Assembly (NCBI RefSeq): GCF_019711315.1
Contig: NZ_CP081294.1
Location: 124,001 to 188,000, forward strand
Length of the DNA: 64,000 nt
Reading direction: 5' to 3'
Origin: Qipengyuania gelatinilytica
Lineage (GTDB): Bacteria > Pseudomonadota > Alphaproteobacteria > Sphingomonadales > Sphingomonadaceae
A model generated the notes under the pieces. It saw nothing but the letters and a program-made list of their open reading frames with translations. It had not been told where the DNA came from and ran no database searches. How positions within the stretch are numbered: position 1 is the first letter of the stretch; every line of letters starts with the position of its first letter. The translations under genes and the position numbers were made by a program. This document shows positions 46,114-55,186 of the stretch, piece after piece.

Positions 46114-46895
46114 GCAGTCCATTCCAGCCAGCGGTTCCAGAAATTACGGCGTCTCGGCGCGGAGCGGGCGAGCTCCGCCAATTGCGGTGCGAGCATAAGG
46201 GGAAGGGTGTTTTCCCCTGCCTTAACGACGGCCGGTTCGCGCGCCATGTCGGGCGAGATGTCGAAAAGGGGCGCGAGAGCTCGCCCGAAAACGAGCACGC
46301 GGTGGGGTGCGGCCACCGTGATATGATGCTTGGTCACTTCCGACATTCCCTGTCCGGCAATGGCGGCCCAATCTGGGAGCGACACAGGTGCGGGCAAGGC
46401 GCTTGCGAGATAGAGCTCGTGGGGCTGCAACCCCATGGATCCGGTGACGGCTTCGAGGAAGCGACCCGGGGCGCCGGAGAGAAGCGTTTCGGTGTCGCCC
46501 TCCATCGGTTCTGGGACGATGACCATCAGCTTGGCGCCTGCGACGCCCCGTGGCGGCAGACGATGTGGTACACCGGCCAGCGAGAGTGAACTTTCCGCCA
46601 TCCACCATTCGCGAAATTTTTCCAAGGTGGCGGGGTAATTTGCTGGTGCACCGCCGATTTGCGCGGTTTGTGCAGTACCTTCGAAAGCACGTTCGAGCGG
46701 TGTCTGCTTGGGTTCTTCGGGAAGCTTTCGCGGCTTTGGCGACGCTACGGCCTGCTCTTCTTCAGGCTCGGCCAGCCAGCTTGTCGTTTCATCGCGATAA
46801 TCGTCCTCGACCCCCGCCTCGCGCCACCAGTCGAGCGCTGCTTCCAGCGCGTCTGCAGGCGATAATTCGCGGGTTTCCGGCTTGTCTGCGATCAT
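46110..46895 (-). CDS. uracil-DNA glycosylase superfamily protein, cysteine-free and divergent
   Basis: The 261-residue protein has an acidic, disordered N-terminal third (to about residue 90), then a UDG-like fold: AKLMVIVPEPMEGDTETLLSGAPGRFLEAVTGSMGL, YLASALPAP and HRVLVFGRALAPLF. This lines up with family 4/5 UDG motif 1 (GEGPG... FVGRAG) but the catalytic Glu/Asp-Pro-Gly element is altered. The protein contains no cysteine, so the 4Fe-4S cluster of family 4 cannot be present. It may have lost glycosylase activity or act by other residues. It overlaps the transglycosylase by 4 nt. Confidence 0.72.
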   Translation of the reverse strand: MIADKPETRELSPADALEAALDWWREAGVEDDYRDETTSWLAEPEEEQAVASPKPRKLPEEPKQTPLERAFEGTAQTAQIGGAPANYPATLEKFREWWMAESSLSLAGVPHRLPPRGVAGAKLMVIVPEPMEGDTETLLSGAPGRFLEAVTGSMGLQPHELYLASALPAPVSLPDWAAIAGQGMSEVTKHHITVAAPHRVLVFGRALAPLFDISPDMAREPAVVKAGENTLPLMLAPQLAELARSAPRRRNFWNRWLEWTA

Positions 46896-46977
46896 ATTCC
46901 GTCCGCCCTGGGTCTTGACCTCAAACCGCCCAGCAATCAAGGCAATCCCAACGCTTAAGCGACGAAAAGAGAGAGAT

Positions 46978-48624
46978 ATGAGCGAACGCGAATCGATGCC
47001 CTGCGACGTCGTCATCATCGGCGGCGGCCCGGCCGGCCTTTCGGCGGCCATCCGGTTGAAGCAAATCAACGAGGACCTCGAAGTCGTCGTGCTGGAAAAG
47101 GGCAGCGAAATCGGCGCGCATATCCTGTCGGGCGCCGTGGTCGACCCGAAGGCGATGAACGAGCTCTTCCCCGACTGGCGCGACATGGACTGCCCGCTCG
47201 CGGAAACGCCGGTGACCGAGAACCACCACTGGGTATTGTCTGAAGCTGGCAAGTCGGACCTGCCCGAATTCCTCCTGCCGCCTTTCATGAGCAATGACGG
47301 CAATTACACCGCCTCGCTCGGCAACACCTGTCGCTGGCTGGCCGAACAGGCCGAAGCGCTGGGCGTGATGGTCTTCCCCGGCTTCCCCGCCGCCGAAGTG
47401 CTGTTCAATGATGCGGGAGCGATCACCGGCGTGGTGACGCAGGATATGGGCATTGCCGAGGATGGCAGCCACAAGGGCGATTACCAGCCCGGCATGGAAA
47501 TCCACGCGAAATACACGCTCTTTGCAGAGGGCGCGCGCGGTAACCTCACCAAGAAGATGAAAGCCAAGTTCGACCTCGAGGCCGATTGCGAGCCGCAGGT
47601 CTATGGCCTTGGCATCAAGGAATTGTGGGACGTCGATCCTTCGGTTTACGAACAGGGCAAGGTCATCCACACGCAGGGCTGGCCGCTGAGCGAGACCGGC
47701 ACCTGGGGCGGCGGCTTCATTTACCACCAGGCGAACGGACAGGTCGCGCTCGGTTTCGTGACCGCGCTCGATTACAAGAACCCCTACGTCTCGCCCTATC
47801 AGGAATTCCAGCGCTGGAAGCACCACCCCGAGGTCGCGGCCATCCTCAAGGGCGGCAAGCGCGTGGCCTATGGCGCGCGCGTCATCAACGAAGGCGGCTG
47901 GCAGTCCGTGCCCAAGCTGGCCTTCCCGGGCGGCGCGCTGATCGGTTGTTCGGCAGGCTTCGTGAACGTCCCGCGCATCAAGGGCACGCACACCGCGATG
48001 AAGAGCGGCATGCTGGCTGCCGAAAGCATCGCGGCTGCCATCGCCGCTGGCCATGAGCATACCGAGCTGATGGAATACGATGCTGCCGTGCGCGACAGCT
48101 GGATTGCGACCGAGCTCAAGAAGGTGAAGAACGCGCAGCCCGCCGTCGCCAAATATGGCGAGGATCTCGGCACCGTTCTCGCCGGCATCGACATGTGGAT
48201 GCGCACGCTGAAAATCGGCCTGCCCATTACCATGAAGCACCACCGCGACCACGAAATGCTCGAACGCGCGGACCTTTTTGCGCCGATCAAATATCCCAAG
48301 CCCGATGGCACGCTGAGCTTCGACCGCCTGACCAACGTGGCGTACAGCTACACCAACCATGCCGAAGATCAGCCGGTCCACCTCAAGGTCTGCGACCGCG
48401 AACTGCAGCGCGAAAGCGAGCTGGAGGTCTACGGCGGCCCCTCGACGCGCTATTGCCCGGCTGGCGTTTACGAATGGATCATCGAGGAGGGCGCGGAGCC
48501 CAAGTTCCAGATCAACTCGCAGAATTGCGTCCACTGCAAGACCTGCGACATCAAGGACCCGAACCAGAACATCGAATGGACCACGCCCGAAGGCGGCGGC
48601 GGTCCTAACTATCCGAATATGTGA
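46978..48624 (+). CDS. electron-transfer-flavoprotein:ubiquinone oxidoreductase
   Basis: The 548-residue enzyme begins with an FAD Rossmann motif (VVIIGGGPAGLSAAIRL), then KGSEIGAHILSGAVVDPKA, LGIKELW and GCSAGFVNVPRIKGTHTAMKSG. It ends with a ferredoxin domain whose cysteines are in INSQNCVHCKTCDIKDP plus the earlier RYCPAGVYE. It passes electrons from ETF, reduced by acyl-CoA dehydrogenases, to ubiquinone at the inner membrane. GAGAGA precedes the ATG. An earlier in-frame start would overlap the divergent UDG-like gene. Confidence 0.95.
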   Translation: MSERESMPCDVVIIGGGPAGLSAAIRLKQINEDLEVVVLEKGSEIGAHILSGAVVDPKAMNELFPDWRDMDCPLAETPVTENHHWVLSEAGKSDLPEFLLPPFMSNDGNYTASLGNTCRWLAEQAEALGVMVFPGFPAAEVLFNDAGAITGVVTQDMGIAEDGSHKGDYQPGMEIHAKYTLFAEGARGNLTKKMKAKFDLEADCEPQVYGLGIKELWDVDPSVYEQGKVIHTQGWPLSETGTWGGGFIYHQANGQVALGFVTALDYKNPYVSPYQEFQRWKHHPEVAAILKGGKRVAYGARVINEGGWQSVPKLAFPGGALIGCSAGFVNVPRIKGTHTAMKSGMLAAESIAAAIAAGHEHTELMEYDAAVRDSWIATELKKVKNAQPAVAKYGEDLGTVLAGIDMWMRTLKIGLPITMKHHRDHEMLERADLFAPIKYPKPDGTLSFDRLTNVAYSYTNHAEDQPVHLKVCDRELQRESELEVYGGPSTRYCPAGVYEWIIEEGAEPKFQINSQNCVHCKTCDIKDPNQNIEWTTPEGGGGPNYPNM

Positions 48625-48633
48625 TCCTCCCGC

Positions 48634-49446
48634 TTGGTCATCAGCGAGACAGCCTACGCCAAGATAAACCTCGCGCTGCATGTCCGCAGGCGGCGCGAGG
48701 ATGGGTATCATGAACTCGAGACGCTCTTCGCATTCGTCGATGCCGGCGATGTCCTGACGGCACGGATCGCCGAGCAGGACACGCTGCAGGCCGTTGGCGA
48801 GTTTGCAGGGGCGCTCGACGATCCGTTCGACAACCTCGTGATGAGGGCGCTCGGCAAGCTCCCCCGTGCTGACGGGCTGGCACTCACACTTGAAAAGAAC
48901 CTGCCCGTCGCGGCAGGGCTGGGTGGCGGGTCCGCAGATGCAGGTGCGGTGTTCCGGATTGTGCGCGAAGCCTACGGGCTGCCGGACGACTGGCACGAGC
49001 GGGCAAGCAAATTGGGCGCGGATGTGCCGGCCTGCGTGGAAAGCCGGACCTGCGTCGGACGTGGCACCGGGACCGACCTTGAGCGGGCGGATGACAGCCT
49101 TGGGGGCATGGCGGTCCTGTTGGTCAATCCCCGGGTGCCGCTTTCAACGGGTCCCGTGTTTGGGGCTTGGGACGGTGAGGATCGCGGCGCTCTCCCGCAT
49201 GGCAATTCACGGACCATCGCCATCGAGGGCCGCAACGACCTCGAGGCTCCGGCCATTTCGCTGTGCCCCGAAATTGCCGACGTGCTGGCGATGATGCGCG
49301 GAACTTCGCCGTTTCTCGCCCGTATGTCCGGTTCGGGCGCGACGTGCTTTGCGCTCTATGACAGCAATTCAGCGCGTGACGAAGCCGCCGCGCGCATCGC
49401 CTCAGACCAACCGGGATGGTGGCAGTTAAAGGGTAATCTGAGATGA
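48634..49446 (+). CDS. ispE: 4-diphosphocytidyl-2-C-methyl-D-erythritol kinase
   Basis: The 270-residue GHMP kinase has AYAKINLALHVRRRREDGYHEL with the catalytic Lys, the ATP loop LPVAAGLGGGSADAGA and MSGSGATCFALY near the end. IspE phosphorylates CDP-ME in the non-mevalonate isoprenoid pathway. The start is TTG, nine bases after the ETF-QO stop and without a good Shine-Dalgarno sequence; no better start is visible. The stop overlaps the next ATG by 4 nt. Confidence 0.92.
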   Translation: MVISETAYAKINLALHVRRRREDGYHELETLFAFVDAGDVLTARIAEQDTLQAVGEFAGALDDPFDNLVMRALGKLPRADGLALTLEKNLPVAAGLGGGSADAGAVFRIVREAYGLPDDWHERASKLGADVPACVESRTCVGRGTGTDLERADDSLGGMAVLLVNPRVPLSTGPVFGAWDGEDRGALPHGNSRTIAIEGRNDLEAPAISLCPEIADVLAMMRGTSPFLARMSGSGATCFALYDSNSARDEAAARIASDQPGWWQLKGNLR

Positions 49447-50171
49447 TGATCGACAACCTGCCCTATCGACAGGTCGCCGTAGATGAAGTCCGTCCCGGGG
49501 GGCTGCTATGCGTGGCCGATCATGCATCCAATTACGTGCCCGACGGGATCGATCTCGGCATCGATCCCAAGCTGCTGAACGAACACATCGCGGTCGATAT
49601 CGGGGTAGAGGGCATCGCCGATCGGCTCGCGCGCCGACACGGCATCCCGGCGCATATCGCCTGCGTCAGCCGCCTTGTGTGCGATCTTCATCGCAATGAG
49701 GACGACCGCTCCGTGGTGCCGACGGAAAGCGACGGCAAGCTCATCCCCGGTAACATCGGTGCCGATGTCGAGGCGCGGCTGAACCTCTTTCACCGCCCCT
49801 ACCACTACGAACTTGGCAAGCTGATCGAGCGCCTGAAGCCGCGCATGCTGATCGCGCTGCACAGCTTCACGCCCAGCCTCGATACGAGCGACGAGGAGCG
49901 TCCTTGGGAAGTCTCGCTGCTCTACAACAAGGACGATCGCGCGGCCCGCCACGCTATCCGCCTTTTCGGCGAGCAGGGGCTCAATGTCGGCGACAACCAG
50001 CCCTATTCGGGCAAGGAACTGAACGCCACGATGGACCGGCACGCGGAGGCCAATGGCATCCCCTATTGCACGGTCGAAATCCGGCAGGACCAGATCGATA
50101 CCAAGGCAGGCCAGGCGCGCTGGGCTGTGATGCTGGCCGATGTGCTGGGGCGTGTAGCGCTCGAGGTCTAA
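49443..50171 (+). CDS. N-formylglutamate amidohydrolase-family protein
   Basis: The 242-residue protein has [50 protein letters not shown] and a C-terminal [18 protein letters not shown], the PF05013 pattern. Family members hydrolyse N-formylglutamate to glutamate and formate with a bound metal (His of ADHAS, His of LHSF). No hut genes are nearby, so its physiological role may differ. It overlaps ispE as ATGA. Confidence 0.85.
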   Translation: MMIDNLPYRQVAVDEVRPGGLLCVADHASNYVPDGIDLGIDPKLLNEHIAVDIGVEGIADRLARRHGIPAHIACVSRLVCDLHRNEDDRSVVPTESDGKLIPGNIGADVEARLNLFHRPYHYELGKLIERLKPRMLIALHSFTPSLDTSDEERPWEVSLLYNKDDRAARHAIRLFGEQGLNVGDNQPYSGKELNATMDRHAEANGIPYCTVEIRQDQIDTKAGQARWAVMLADVLGRVALEV

Positions 50172-50219
50172 AGCCCGCCTTGGCAGGCCCTGCAGCAATC
50201 TTACGTTAGCACCAGCGTT

Positions 50220-50253
50220 TCTCTCTGCTAGGCCTGAGGCCTGCAAAGAGAGA
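50220..50253 (+). other. hairpin in the ilvD leader
   Basis: TCTCTC (50220-50225) pairs with GAGAGA (50248-50253), with TGC/GCA and AGGCC/GGCCT stacked inside around loop TGA: 14 pairs with small bulges. The 3' arm is the purine-rich stretch just before the ilvD ATG and could hide its ribosome-binding site. There is no T run. Confidence 0.4.
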
Positions 50254-50259
50254 CTGTCG

Positions 50260-52116
50260 ATGCCGCAATACCGTTCACGCACAACAACCCACGGCCGCAA
50301 CATGGCGGGCGCGCGCGGCCTGTGGCGCGCCACAGGCATGAAGGACGAGGATTTCGGCAAGCCGATTATCGCCGTGGTGAACAGCTTCACCCAGTTTGTG
50401 CCGGGGCATGTCCATCTGAAGGACCTCGGACAGCTGGTCGCCCGTGAAATCGAAGCAGCAGGCGGAGTTGCCAAGGAATTCAACACAATCGCAGTCGATG
50501 ACGGCATCGCCATGGGTCATGACGGGATGCTCTATTCGCTGCCCAGCCGCGACCTCATTGCCGACAGCGTCGAATACATGGTCAACGCGCACTGCGCCGA
50601 TGCGATGGTGTGCATCTCCAACTGCGACAAGATTACCCCCGGCATGCTGATGGCGGCGATGCGGCTGAATATCCCGGTGGTTTTCGTCTCCGGCGGCCCG
50701 ATGGAAGCGGGCAAGGTCGTGATGAAGGGGAAGGAAGTCGCGCTCGACCTTGTCGATGCCATGGTGGCCGCGGCGGACGAAAGCTACAGTGACGAGGAGG
50801 TGACCGCCATCGAGCGTTCCGCCTGCCCGACCTGCGGCAGTTGCTCGGGAATGTTCACGGCCAATTCGATGAACTGCCTGACCGAGGCCTTGGGGCTTTC
50901 GCTGCCGGGCAATGGCTCGACGCTCGCCACCCACGCCGACCGTCGCGGCTTGTTCGAGCGGGCTGGCCGCCTCGCGGTAACACTGGCGCGCCGCTATTAC
51001 GAAGAGGACGAAGAGGGCGTGCTGCCGCGCTCGATCGCCACGTTCGAGGCCTTCGAGAACGCGATGAGCCTCGATATTGCCATGGGCGGCTCGACCAACA
51101 CCGTGCTCCATTTGCTCGCCGCCGCGCATGAGGCGGGTGTCGACTTCACCATGGCCGATATCGACCGGCTGAGCCGCAAGGTGCCGTGCCTTTCGAAAGT
51201 CGCCCCGGCGAAGAGCGACGTCCACATGGAGGACGTCCACCGCGCAGGCGGGATCATGTCGATCCTCGGCGAACTGGAGAAGGCAGGCCTGCTCCATACG
51301 GCGCTTCCCACCGTGCACAGTCCGACAATGGGCGATGCGCTGGACGATTGGGATATCGGGCGCACGCAGAACAACAAGGTGCGCGAATTCTACTCGGCTG
51401 CGCCCGGCGGCGTGCCGACGCAAACCGCCTTCAGCCAGTCGGCGCGTTGGGAATCGCTCGATCTTGACCGGTCAAGCGGGGTGATCCGCAGCGCAGAGCA
51501 CGCCTTCAGCCAGGACGGCGGCCTAGCGGTCCTTTATGGCAATATCGCCCGCGACGGGTGCATCGTGAAGACCGCTGGTGTCGACGAGAGCATCCTGACC
51601 TTCTCAGGACCGGCCAAGGTCTACGAGAGCCAGGACGATGCCGTGACCGCCATCCTCACCGAGCAGGTGAAAGAAGGCGATGTCGTGGTCATCCGCTACG
51701 AGGGACCGCGGGGCGGACCGGGCATGCAGGAAATGCTCTATCCCACCAGCTACCTCAAGTCGAAGGGGCTTGGTGCTGCCTGCGCCCTGCTGACCGACGG
51801 CCGTTTTTCAGGCGGTACCTCGGGCCTATCGATCGGCCATGTTTCCCCCGAAGCGGCCGAAGGCGGCGAGATCGGCCTCGTAGAGACTGGCGACATGATC
51901 GAAATTTCGATCCCCGAGCGCACGATCAATCTCGCGGTCAGCGACGAAGAGCTTGCACGCCGCCGCGCTGCGATGGACGCGAGGGGTGAAAAGGCATGGT
52001 CCCCATCGGCTCCGCGCCCGCGCAAGGTCAGCCAGGCGCTGGAAGCCTATGCCGCGATGACTACCTCTGCTGCACGCGGCGCAATTCGCGATGCTTCCCA
52101 GATCAAGCGTCGGTAG
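50260..52116 (+). CDS. ilvD: dihydroxy-acid dehydratase
   Basis: The 618-residue enzyme begins [21 protein letters not shown] and has the Fe-S cysteines in [11 protein letters not shown] and [43 protein letters not shown] and [20 protein letters not shown] follow. It makes 2-keto acids in branched-chain amino-acid synthesis. Full length and all motifs are intact. It has an 88-base leader with a hairpin. The next gene, nnr, begins 39 bases on. Confidence 0.96.
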   Translation: MPQYRSRTTTHGRNMAGARGLWRATGMKDEDFGKPIIAVVNSFTQFVPGHVHLKDLGQLVAREIEAAGGVAKEFNTIAVDDGIAMGHDGMLYSLPSRDLIADSVEYMVNAHCADAMVCISNCDKITPGMLMAAMRLNIPVVFVSGGPMEAGKVVMKGKEVALDLVDAMVAAADESYSDEEVTAIERSACPTCGSCSGMFTANSMNCLTEALGLSLPGNGSTLATHADRRGLFERAGRLAVTLARRYYEEDEEGVLPRSIATFEAFENAMSLDIAMGGSTNTVLHLLAAAHEAGVDFTMADIDRLSRKVPCLSKVAPAKSDVHMEDVHRAGGIMSILGELEKAGLLHTALPTVHSPTMGDALDDWDIGRTQNNKVREFYSAAPGGVPTQTAFSQSARWESLDLDRSSGVIRSAEHAFSQDGGLAVLYGNIARDGCIVKTAGVDESILTFSGPAKVYESQDDAVTAILTEQVKEGDVVVIRYEGPRGGPGMQEMLYPTSYLKSKGLGAACALLTDGRFSGGTSGLSIGHVSPEAAEGGEIGLVETGDMIEISIPERTINLAVSDEELARRRAAMDARGEKAWSPSAPRPRKVSQALEAYAAMTTSAARGAIRDASQIKRR

Positions 52117-52154
52117 CTCTTGCTAGGGAGCGCGCGGCATGGCAGCCGCTTCCC

Positions 52155-53564
52155 ATGGCCCCTAGTTCGAACTCTCGCAGCGCCGGTGCGGTCCTGACCG
52201 TTGAACAGATGGCCGCGGCAGAGCACGCAGCCATGGTCTCCGGTGTCTCCGAATGGGAGCTGATGCAACGCGCAGGCGAGGGTGCCGCCCGCTGGGTCGC
52301 TCGCATGTCTGGCGGTCGGACGGTCAGCGTCTTGTGCGGCCCCGGAAACAACGGCGGCGACGGATATGTCATCGCCGATTTCCTTTACAGATCGGGCATT
52401 CCGGTTTCGGTCGTGGCACCAAAGCCGCCTGCAACCGATACGGCCAAGAAAGCGCGCGAGACTTGCGTCGCCCCGATTTCGAGCGACGGTTTCCCGGCAG
52501 CAGAAGTCTACGTCGATTGCCTCTTCGGCTATGGCCTGTCGCGGCAGGTCGAGGGCGCTTTTGCCACCTTGCTGGAGCACTTGCGCGATACCACTGGCTA
52601 CAAGATCGCGATCGACGTCCCGAGCAGCATAGCGAGCGACACGGGTGAAAATCTGGGCCCCTCGCTCTATTACGATCTCACGATTGCGCTTGGCGCATGG
52701 AAGCGGGCACATTTCATCATGCCCGCCATGGCCGGGATGGGCGTAAAGCGGCTCGTGGATATCGGCCTCGACATTGCGGAGGACGCGCCGGTGCTGAGCG
52801 CCGCGCCACAGATCGAGCCGCCCGCGCCCGACTCGCACAAATATCGTCGCGGCTTGCTCGCCGTGGTCGCCGGCGAAATGCCCGGAGCCCCGCTCCTGGC
52901 AGCAGAGGCGGCGATGCGGAGCGGGGCTGGCTACGTCAAACTGTTGAGCGAGCATTCGCATCCCGATGCGCCGGCGGAACTTGTTGTCGAGGGTGGTGAT
53001 CTTGCGGCTACGCTTTCTGACGAGCGGATTGCAGCGGTCCTTGTCGGTCCGGGGCTCGGCCGCGATGCAAAGGCACGCGGCAAGCTTTCCGCTGCGCTCG
53101 ATGCGGGAAAACCAATCCTTTTCGACGCCGATGCCCTTCACCTGCTTGATCCTGCCTTGATCGAAGGCGGTGATACCTCGCAGCTTGCCGTGACACCGCA
53201 TGAGGGAGAACTGGCGCAGCTCTGCGCGGCATTCTCGATCGAAGGCGAAAGCAAGATCGAGCGCGCGCGCGCTTTGCATGAGAAAACCGGTATCACCGTC
53301 CTCGCCAAGGGCCCAGACAGTATCCTTGTCGGCAGCAAAGGCGTCCGGTTCTTCAACCGCGGGCCAAGCTGGCTGTCCGCAGCGGGAACGGGCGATGTTC
53401 TGGCCGGGATTGCGGCGTCGCGCATTGCCGTGCATGGCGACCCGCAGCGCGCACTGGAGGAAGCCGTCTGGCTTCATAGCGAAGCTGCGCATATCGCGGG
53501 GCCGGCATTCACTGCCGGCGAACTCGCGCGGACCGTCAACCAGGCACTGGAATGCTTTCTATGA
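52155..53564 (+). CDS. nnr: bifunctional NAD(P)H-hydrate epimerase/dehydratase
   Basis: The 469-residue protein fuses an epimerase (YjeF_N) with CGPGNNGGDGYVIADFLY and IAIDVPSSIASDTGE to a carbohydrate-kinase-like ADP-dependent dehydratase. The latter shows GEMPGAPLLAAEAAMRSGAGYVKL, VGPGLGRD, FDADALHL, VTPHEGELAQL and the active-site SAAGTGDVLAGI. Together they repair hydrated NAD(P)H. The ATG at 52155 was chosen because upstream sequence is antisense-like and Cys-rich. The stop overlaps the RNA methyltransferase start by 4 nt. Confidence 0.92.
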   Translation: MAPSSNSRSAGAVLTVEQMAAAEHAAMVSGVSEWELMQRAGEGAARWVARMSGGRTVSVLCGPGNNGGDGYVIADFLYRSGIPVSVVAPKPPATDTAKKARETCVAPISSDGFPAAEVYVDCLFGYGLSRQVEGAFATLLEHLRDTTGYKIAIDVPSSIASDTGENLGPSLYYDLTIALGAWKRAHFIMPAMAGMGVKRLVDIGLDIAEDAPVLSAAPQIEPPAPDSHKYRRGLLAVVAGEMPGAPLLAAEAAMRSGAGYVKLLSEHSHPDAPAELVVEGGDLAATLSDERIAAVLVGPGLGRDAKARGKLSAALDAGKPILFDADALHLLDPALIEGGDTSQLAVTPHEGELAQLCAAFSIEGESKIERARALHEKTGITVLAKGPDSILVGSKGVRFFNRGPSWLSAAGTGDVLAGIAASRIAVHGDPQRALEEAVWLHSEAAHIAGPAFTAGELARTVNQALECFL

Positions 53565-54754
53565 GCGAAGAAACGATCCTTCGCATCGCAGCGAAGGGCG
53601 ATGGCGTTACCGAGAGCGGTCGCCACGTCGCGGGCGCGGTCACAGGCGATACCATCACTTCGGACGGCTCCATCGTCCCGGGCGAGCACCATGTTGAGCC
53701 TCCCTGCCGCCATTTCGGCACATGCGGTGGTTGCCAGTTGCAGCAGGCCGACGAAGCCGCGCTGCGCCAGTTCGTGACCGAGAGAGTGGCGTTCGCCGCC
53801 CAATCGCAGGAAATCCCTGTGGGCGAGATGCTGCCCACCCATCTTTCGCCTCCAAGAACGAGGCGGCGGGCGACTTTGCATGGCCTGAAGGCAGGGAAGG
53901 GAGCGGTTCTGGGTTTCCGCGAGGCACGCAGCAACCGCGTGGTCGATATGCGGGAATGCCTCATCCTGGAGCCCGCGCTCTTCGCCTTGGTCGAGCCATT
54001 GCGCTCTCTGTTGGGCGATCACGCAGGCAAAGGTCCGATCGATGTCTCGCTCACGCTGGCCGATCAGGGTGTGGACTGCTCCCTGAAGGGCTTCAGTGCA
54101 GACGGGCTCGCGGCAACCGAGGCGCTTCTCGACTTTGCGCGCGGTCACGGCCTTGCGCGCCTATCGCTTGATCGGGGATTCGGAGCGGAAACGGTGTGGG
54201 AGCCGGATCCGGTGACTGTGACGCTGGGGCAGGTTCCGGTCGGGTTCCCGCAAAATTCCTTCCTCCAGCCCACCCGTGACGGCGAGGCAGTTCTCGTCGA
54301 GGATGCCAAGGCGTTTGCAGACGGCGCGGCGACAATTGCCGACCTGTTTGCAGGTCTCGGTACCTTCGCATTCTCGCTTGCCGGACCTGCCAAGACGCTG
54401 GCGGTGGAAGCAGCCCGCGATGCGCACCTGTCCTGCAAGAGCGCTGCGAACAGCAGGGGAGTCCCGGTCCACACTCTCCATCGCGACCTGTTTCGCAACC
54501 CTCTCACGGCTGACGAATGCGGTCGCTTCGGCGCTATCGTCCTCGATCCACCGCGCGCCGGAGCTCGCGAACAGATCGCCCAGATCGCGCAGAGTACTGC
54601 CACACGGGTCGTCTATATCAGCTGCAATCCATCGAGCTGGGCGCGCGATGCCAAGGTGCTGGTCGATGCAGGCTTCAAACTGGAGAAACTGCGGCCTGTG
54701 GGCCAGTTCCGCTGGTCAACGCATGTCGAGCTGACCAGCTACTTCACGCGCTGA
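53561..54754 (+). CDS. TrmA/RlmD-family RNA (uracil-C5) methyltransferase
   Basis: The 397-residue protein has the Fe-S cysteine pattern CRHFGTCGGCQLQ plus MRECLI and the SAM domain DLFAGLGTFAFSLA. The motif IVLDPPRAGAREQ and the catalytic cysteine in VYISCNPSSWARD follow. These are the RumA/TrmA signatures; the TRAM domain is reduced at the N-terminus. Whether it modifies 23S rRNA U1939, U747 or tRNA U54 is unclear. It overlaps nnr as ATGA and stops four bases before the convergent acyl carrier protein. Confidence 0.9.
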   Translation: MSEETILRIAAKGDGVTESGRHVAGAVTGDTITSDGSIVPGEHHVEPPCRHFGTCGGCQLQQADEAALRQFVTERVAFAAQSQEIPVGEMLPTHLSPPRTRRRATLHGLKAGKGAVLGFREARSNRVVDMRECLILEPALFALVEPLRSLLGDHAGKGPIDVSLTLADQGVDCSLKGFSADGLAATEALLDFARGHGLARLSLDRGFGAETVWEPDPVTVTLGQVPVGFPQNSFLQPTRDGEAVLVEDAKAFADGAATIADLFAGLGTFAFSLAGPAKTLAVEAARDAHLSCKSAANSRGVPVHTLHRDLFRNPLTADECGRFGAIVLDPPRAGAREQIAQIAQSTATRVVYISCNPSSWARDAKVLVDAGFKLEKLRPVGQFRWSTHVELTSYFTR

Positions 54755-54757
54755 CGA

Positions 54758-55078
54758 TCAGGGGCCGATGCACTTCGCTTCGGCAAATGCCAGCAGTCCG
54801 CCATAGGTCTCCAGCATTTCGCCATCGACGTCTTCGTCCTCGATGATGATGTCGAGCCGGTCTTCCATCTCTGTGAACAGCGTTGCAACAGCCATGGAGT
54901 CCAGTTCGGGCAGATGACCGAAAAGTCCGGTGTCGGCGTCGAATTCTTCCACGCGATCAGCTTCCAGCGACAGGACGTCGCTGAGGATCGCGCGCAGCTT
55001 CTCGTCGATCGCCATACGGCTAAGGCCGAGTGCGTTCTCCGGTTCGTCCTGGCCGGTGGTTTCAGTCTGGCCGTTCAT
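54758..55078 (-). CDS. acyl carrier protein, exosortase-locus type
   Basis: The 106-residue acidic protein is an acyl carrier protein. The phosphopantetheine serine is Ser61 in PELDSMAVATLF, between two helices, with the acidic helix II EMEDRLDIIIEDEDV. A 21-residue N-terminal extension precedes MAIDEKLRAIL; an ATG at 55015 would remove it. It is divergent from an acyl-CoA ligase of the exosortase-A-associated type, and the two share a 108-base region. It probably carries the acyl group made by that ligase (inference). Confidence 0.85.
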   Translation of the reverse strand: MNGQTETTGQDEPENALGLSRMAIDEKLRAILSDVLSLEADRVEEFDADTGLFGHLPELDSMAVATLFTEMEDRLDIIIEDEDVDGEMLETYGGLLAFAEAKCIGP

Positions 55079-55186
55079 GCGAGAATGGTTTCCCCTGCTG
55101 ACAAAGCGGCTTGCCCTTAGCGGCGCCTCTGGCGGGGCGCAAGGCGGCTAGCGGCCTTGCGCTAGGGCCACCAAGGCACGATAGCG

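Noticed and set aside
46921..48996. 691-codon minus-strand open frame
   Set aside because: Antisense to the ETF-ubiquinone oxidoreductase gene and the start of ispE; no motif.
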